Assembly: GCF_003337275.1 (NCBI RefSeq)
Contig: NZ_QPJQ01000001.1
Coordinates: 1-64,000 of the forward strand
Reading direction: 5' to 3'
From: Marinomonas foliarum
GTDB lineage: Bacteria; Pseudomonadota; Gammaproteobacteria; Pseudomonadales; Marinomonadaceae
Length of the DNA: 64,000 nucleotides
Part shown: piece after piece, positions 61,143 to 64,000 of the stretch
Numbering within the stretch: the first letter of the stretch is position 1
How the letters are laid out: each line of letters opens with the position of its first letter
Notes under the pieces: generated by a model
What the model saw: the letters and a program-made list of their open reading frames with translations, nothing else
Told to the model about the DNA's origin: nothing
Databases searched by the model: none
Made by a program: the position numbers and the translations under genes

Positions 61143-61526
61143 TTACTCATCTTCTGTTGGAATAATGGCATCAAAAGTACGGGTGAAATCCATGCTTTTC
61201 AATGTTTGTTTCACCAAATACAGCAAAACGATAGAGCTTAAAAAGGTCACTAATGTTGCCGTTAATAAAATTCCGACCAAAGAAAAACCATAACTCCATG
61301 CAATAGCCGCACTGCTTGCAATAATTAATAACCAAGTAGTGAGCAACAAAAAGATAACACCACACATTAAGGCAAGGAGCTGGGCACTGGATGTCACCCA
61401 TAATTTTGCTTCTAACGCTCCTAGCCCTAATACACTCTTTAACCAGCTTTTGTGAGTGCCAATAACCTCATCAAAGTCAGATTTTTCTTGATCTGAGTCA
61501 GCGTCAGAGTGCTGCGGTTTTTCCAT
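61143..61526 (-). CDS. YqjE-like phage-holin-family membrane protein
   Basis: A 127-residue protein with two membrane segments (about residues 48-75 and 80-108) between a charged N-terminus and an acidic tail. It fits the YqjE/holin-superfamily III pattern found next to YqjD genes. ATG 61526 has AGGAA 8 nt upstream; a TTG at 61529 is rejected. Part of a three-gene envelope operon. Confidence 0.75.
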   Translation of the reverse strand: MEKPQHSDADSDQEKSDFDEVIGTHKSWLKSVLGLGALEAKLWVTSSAQLLALMCGVIFLLLTTWLLIIASSAAIAWSYGFSLVGILLTATLVTFLSSIVLLYLVKQTLKSMDFTRTFDAIIPTEDE

Positions 61527-61543
61527 CAATACAATTCCTAAAT

Positions 61544-61849
61544 TTATTTACGCTTACTTAGAAGACTAGCCGCTAAAGCGCCTGCTAGAAATGCAATACC
61601 AATTGTTTTAACTGGGTGTTCCTTGGCATATTCACCAACCGCTGTAGACACTTTTTCAGATTGGCTCTTAGCTGTGTCTGCAATTTTATGTGCTTGCTCA
61701 CTAATCTGATGAGCAACTTCTTCAATTCGCTCTTGGCTTTGCTCTTTCATTTGCGCGGCACTATCTACACCTTTATGCGCTGCTTCTGCTGCGCTGTCTA
61801 CTTTCTCATGTGCCTTTGATTGGGTCGTGCTCTTGGTTGTTGTAGCCAT
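61544..61849 (-). CDS. YqjD/ElaB (DUF883) family membrane-anchored protein
   Basis: A 101-residue protein. A long amphipathic helix rich in Ala, Glu, Gln and Ser is followed by the conserved EYAKEHPVKTIGIAFLAGALAASLLSKRK C-terminal membrane anchor. In E. coli YqjD and ElaB bind ribosomes at the membrane in stationary phase. GGAG precedes the ATG. First gene of a yqjD-yqjE-yqjK-like operon. Confidence 0.88.
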   Translation of the reverse strand: MATTTKSTTQSKAHEKVDSAAEAAHKGVDSAAQMKEQSQERIEEVAHQISEQAHKIADTAKSQSEKVSTAVGEYAKEHPVKTIGIAFLAGALAASLLSKRK

Positions 61850-62333
61850 TCTTTATTCTCCTTGTAGAATTGAAATTAACTTTTCAACGCCAACGTAGCG
61901 ACAAAAAACTGAACTAAACTATTATAGTTTAGTAAATAAATTAAAAAGGTTTATGCATATCACTTTAAGATTTTCTAAAGCTAAATGCTTAAATACATAA
62001 TTTAAAAGCTATACATTAAAAATCGACTTACCTTTCCCTATTTACACTACGCGGTTAATTCGCGATGGTCAAAGCCACACATCATAACGCCTCCCTTTTC
62101 CTTTTTTTATCGTTAATCTTTAAGCTATTAGAGGCTAGACATAAATGCACACAGATTGAGAAAATAATATTTAGATATATTGGTCAATGATCTCCTATCA
62201 GCTTTTCTGACAATAAAAAAGGGCAGTAAGCATACAACCAACAGGTATGCTCTTTGCCCTTTTAGAATAGACTCATATCGACTCCTATCTACAGGTATCA
62301 GCCAAAGCTTTTCAATCTTTAAACTGGAACACT
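61850..62333. other. 484-bp region upstream of the yqjD-like gene
   Basis: A/T-rich. It holds the yqjD operon promoter at the left and a strong minus-strand terminator (62215-62263) at the right that ends the small gene at 62334. No other gene is seen. Confidence 0.6.
62215..62263 (-). terminator. terminator after the 46-residue gene
   Basis: A long interrupted stem pairs 62218-62225 with 62255-62262 (AAAGGGCA) and 62229-62235 with 62245-62251 (AGCATAC). It is followed on the minus strand by six T. It lies about 70 bp past the stop of the small gene, supporting real transcription there. Confidence 0.75.
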
Positions 62334-62474
62334 TTATTTTTTAACATCTACCCAAGCATCCCATCCTTTCCAATCATCCATGTCTGAATGGCTTCCTGTT
62401 TCAATATCAACAGGCTCTTTAGTACGACGACTAAATACATGTACGTTCATTAGCTTTTTAATTAAACGAGACAT
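62334..62474 (-). CDS. 46-residue small protein, unknown function
   Basis: A short gene reading MSRLIKKLMNVHVFSRRTKE at the start and DDWKGWDAWVDVKK at the end. GAGGGA stands about 9 nt before the ATG and a terminator follows, so it looks like a complete transcription unit. The first 20 residues are basic and amphipathic; the second half is acidic with three Trp. No family is recognised. Similar short basic-then-Trp-rich proteins may occur in related marine bacteria, but I cannot check this. Confidence 0.65.
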   Translation of the reverse strand: MSRLIKKLMNVHVFSRRTKEPVDIETGSHSDMDDWKGWDAWVDVKK

Positions 62475-62688
62475 TTCCGCTTCCCTCATCTTTCATGATT
62501 TTGGAAATATCATCCTAACACCGAAAAACTAAAGTAATCGTCAACATAGCCTAAAGGAAGTATCTTTCCCTATTCGAAGGATTATTATTGATTTTCTTGA
62601 CGTTGGAGTGCTTTATGCAGAATAAGTGACCATTTCATTCAATCAATAGCCACACTATGAAGATTATAAGGCACTATCAAACAAGCTT

Positions 62689-63291
62689 TTACCTACAAAT
62701 AGACCATTGACGAGCAAGCATTAACGATTCGTTTAACAAAGACCAGCCCAATAAACTTTGCTGGTACTCACCTGCTTTACCATCCAAAGACACTCCATAC
62801 GCTTTTAGACGGAAGGCAAGAATCGCATAAAAAGCATCTACTGCACCCGCTTGATCAAACATAAAAGGTCCTTTTGCTTGGGCAAAAATCGTTTCAATAC
62901 GCTCAATCTCTTTTTTCATCGCATCCGATAAATTATCCAACGGAGAGACCGGATCAAAGGTAAACCCGCATTGACCACGCAGATTTATAAAGCCTGAATG
63001 CATTTCCATACAAAGGCTTCTTGCTTGTGCTCTTTCAGACTGATTCTTAGGATAAAGTGCACCATTGGAGCATTCATTAAGGTATTCGGTAATTGCTAAA
63101 GAATCGTGTACAACATCATCATCCACCAGCAATACTGGCACCAATCCAGTCGGCGAGTATTTCAATACTTCAGCTTTATAGCCTTTGGCTTCTAAATTAA
63201 TTGGGATAAGGTCCAGTTTGATACCTGCAATTTGACTGCAAAGATACGCCCGTAGTGACCAAGTCGACAATGTTCCAACAACTAATTTCAT
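62689..63291 (-). CDS. glutathione S-transferase family protein
   Basis: A 200-residue protein. The N-terminal thioredoxin-like domain starts KLVVGTLSTWSLRAYLCSQIAG with a Ser-rich active site and contains SPTGLVPVLLVDDDVVHDSLAITEYL (cis-Pro and glutathione Ser region). A helical C-terminal domain follows. The family conjugates or reduces small molecules; substrate unknown. ATG 63291 is preferred to 63300, which adds three residues. It lies 22 nt after the upstream CBS-protein gene and may share its transcript. Confidence 0.87.
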   Translation of the reverse strand: MKLVVGTLSTWSLRAYLCSQIAGIKLDLIPINLEAKGYKAEVLKYSPTGLVPVLLVDDDVVHDSLAITEYLNECSNGALYPKNQSERAQARSLCMEMHSGFINLRGQCGFTFDPVSPLDNLSDAMKKEIERIETIFAQAKGPFMFDQAGAVDAFYAILAFRLKAYGVSLDGKAGEYQQSLLGWSLLNESLMLARQWSICR

Positions 63292-63313
63292 ACCGTCCAT
63301 CCCATTTACGTTG

Positions 63314-64000
63314 CTACTTTAATTTAGTCACTAACAGCTGTTCAACTCTGACGCCTTCCAAATCCAATACTTCAAACTTATAGCTGTCATAGACATAAAA
63401 GTCCGTGCGCTTTGGCAAACGCTTTAAGCTGTAAGTAATAAAACCACCAAGCGTTTCATATTGAGTACGATCAGGGAACTCTTCTATATTCAAACTGCGC
63501 ATCACATCATTGATCGGCGTTAACCCTTCAATCAACCAAGAGTTCGCATCACGTTGTACTATTTGCTCCTCATCATGAGGCGTTAACAAGCCACCCATAA
63601 AGCCACCTAATAAGTCTTTCACCGTTACAATACCGACAATCGTTGCGTATTCATTCACGATGACAGCAAAAGCTTGTGGCGCTACTCGAAATGCATTAAG
63701 CGCCTCGGAAAGCGTCAAGGTTTCTGGTAGATAAAAAACCTCTTTATCCACTTTTTCAGGTTTGATTTGTGCTGACTCACCTTTAAGCACCAAGCGTAGT
63801 ATTTCTTTCGAATCAATAATGCCTTCGATTTTATCCAAACTGCCGTTACAAACTAAAAAGTCATTATGTGGATGATCAATAATCTTTTGGCTGATCTCTT
63901 CACTACTGTCATCGATATCAAAATAGATAATCTGATCTCGTGGCGTCATGGCACTAGAAATGTTTCGAGTTTCTAATTCGAATACATTGCCAATCAATTG
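63314..64000 (-). CDS. CorC/HlyC-type CBS-domain protein, C-terminal part (runs off right edge)
   Basis: The last 229 codons or so of a hemolysin-like TerC/YtfL-type membrane protein. Visible parts are the end of the linker (SSAMTPRDQIIYFD), two CBS domains (about 60 residues each, with EYATIVGIVTVKDLLGGFMGG) and the transporter-associated CorC domain (DANSWLIEGLTPINDVMRSL to the end). The frame stays open through position 64000, so the N-terminal DUF21 membrane domain is expected outside the window. The TTG near 63997 is not a real start. Confidence 0.88.
   Translation of the reverse strand, partial: QLIGNVFELETRNISSAMTPRDQIIYFDIDDSSEEISQKIIDHPHNDFLVCNGSLDKIEGIIDSKEILRLVLKGESAQIKPEKVDKEVFYLPETLTLSEALNAFRVAPQAFAVIVNEYATIVGIVTVKDLLGGFMGGLLTPHDEEQIVQRDANSWLIEGLTPINDVMRSLNIEEFPDRTQYETLGGFITYSLKRLPKRTDFYVYDSYKFEVLDLEGVRVEQLLVTKLK

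Overview
The window looks like chromosome from a marine gammaproteobacterium close to Marinomonas (Oceanospirillales). The grounds are protein resemblance, moderate G+C with A/T-rich intergenic DNA, a monomeric 740-residue isocitrate dehydrogenase, and a long housekeeping block in nearly the order known from Pseudomonas. This placement is inference; no 16S gene or other decisive marker lies in the window.

Region by region. (1) 1-95: the end of an IS3-like insertion sequence running off the left edge. (2) 233-2335: yccA and the tusDCBE sulfur relay for tRNA 2-thiouridine. (3) 2413-9748, all on the minus strand: ftsK, lolA, rarA, crcB, serS, cobA. (4) 9913-10818: a small porin. (5) 11358-15863: aat, infA, clpA, clpS, cspD, mostly parts of the N-end rule degradation system (Aat tags, ClpS recognises, ClpA unfolds). 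(6) 15985-26524: rluE, nudJ, mnmA, hflD, icd, a chemoreceptor, purB, roxA and a GNAT enzyme. nudJ begins inside rluE, giving a 158-bp overlap in two frames. MnmA uses the sulfur supplied by TusDCBE.

(7) 26641-36664: fklB, a Fur-box-preceded 70-residue membrane protein, a universal stress protein, an intact IS1595-family element, topB, a LysE/RhtB exporter, an unknown membrane-anchored protein, a PiT phosphate transporter and sdaA. The insertion sequence sits exactly in the 8-nt loop of a 13-bp palindrome whose right arm ends 2 nt before the topB start codon. (8) 36986-45463: an acetaldehyde-type dehydrogenase with a divergent AraC regulator and a candidate pair of AraC half-sites, two divergent MFS transporters, folE-folM (pterin reduction) and a Tat-exported dienelactone hydrolase. 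(9) 45508-51859, all minus: a GT-B glycosyltransferase translationally coupled to a PAP2 phosphatase, outer-membrane phospholipase A, and four small-molecule enzymes. (10) 51929-58425: a GGDEF-EAL protein, PhoX alkaline phosphatase with an excellent Pho box upstream, and a Cache-domain chemoreceptor. (11) 58472-64000: YjbR-like protein, the ABC-F protein YbiT, a yqjD-yqjE-yqjK-like envelope operon, a 46-residue small protein, a GST-like protein, and the C-terminal part of a CorC/HlyC-type CBS protein running off the right edge.

No tRNA, rRNA, CRISPR array, prophage, toxin-antitoxin module or recognisable defence island was seen. Most of the window is ordinary core genome. The items most worth a second look are the topB-leader insertion, the rluE/nudJ overlap, the two small proteins, the glycosyltransferase-phosphatase-phospholipase neighbourhood, the lack of bpt between aat and infA, and the many TTG start codons.
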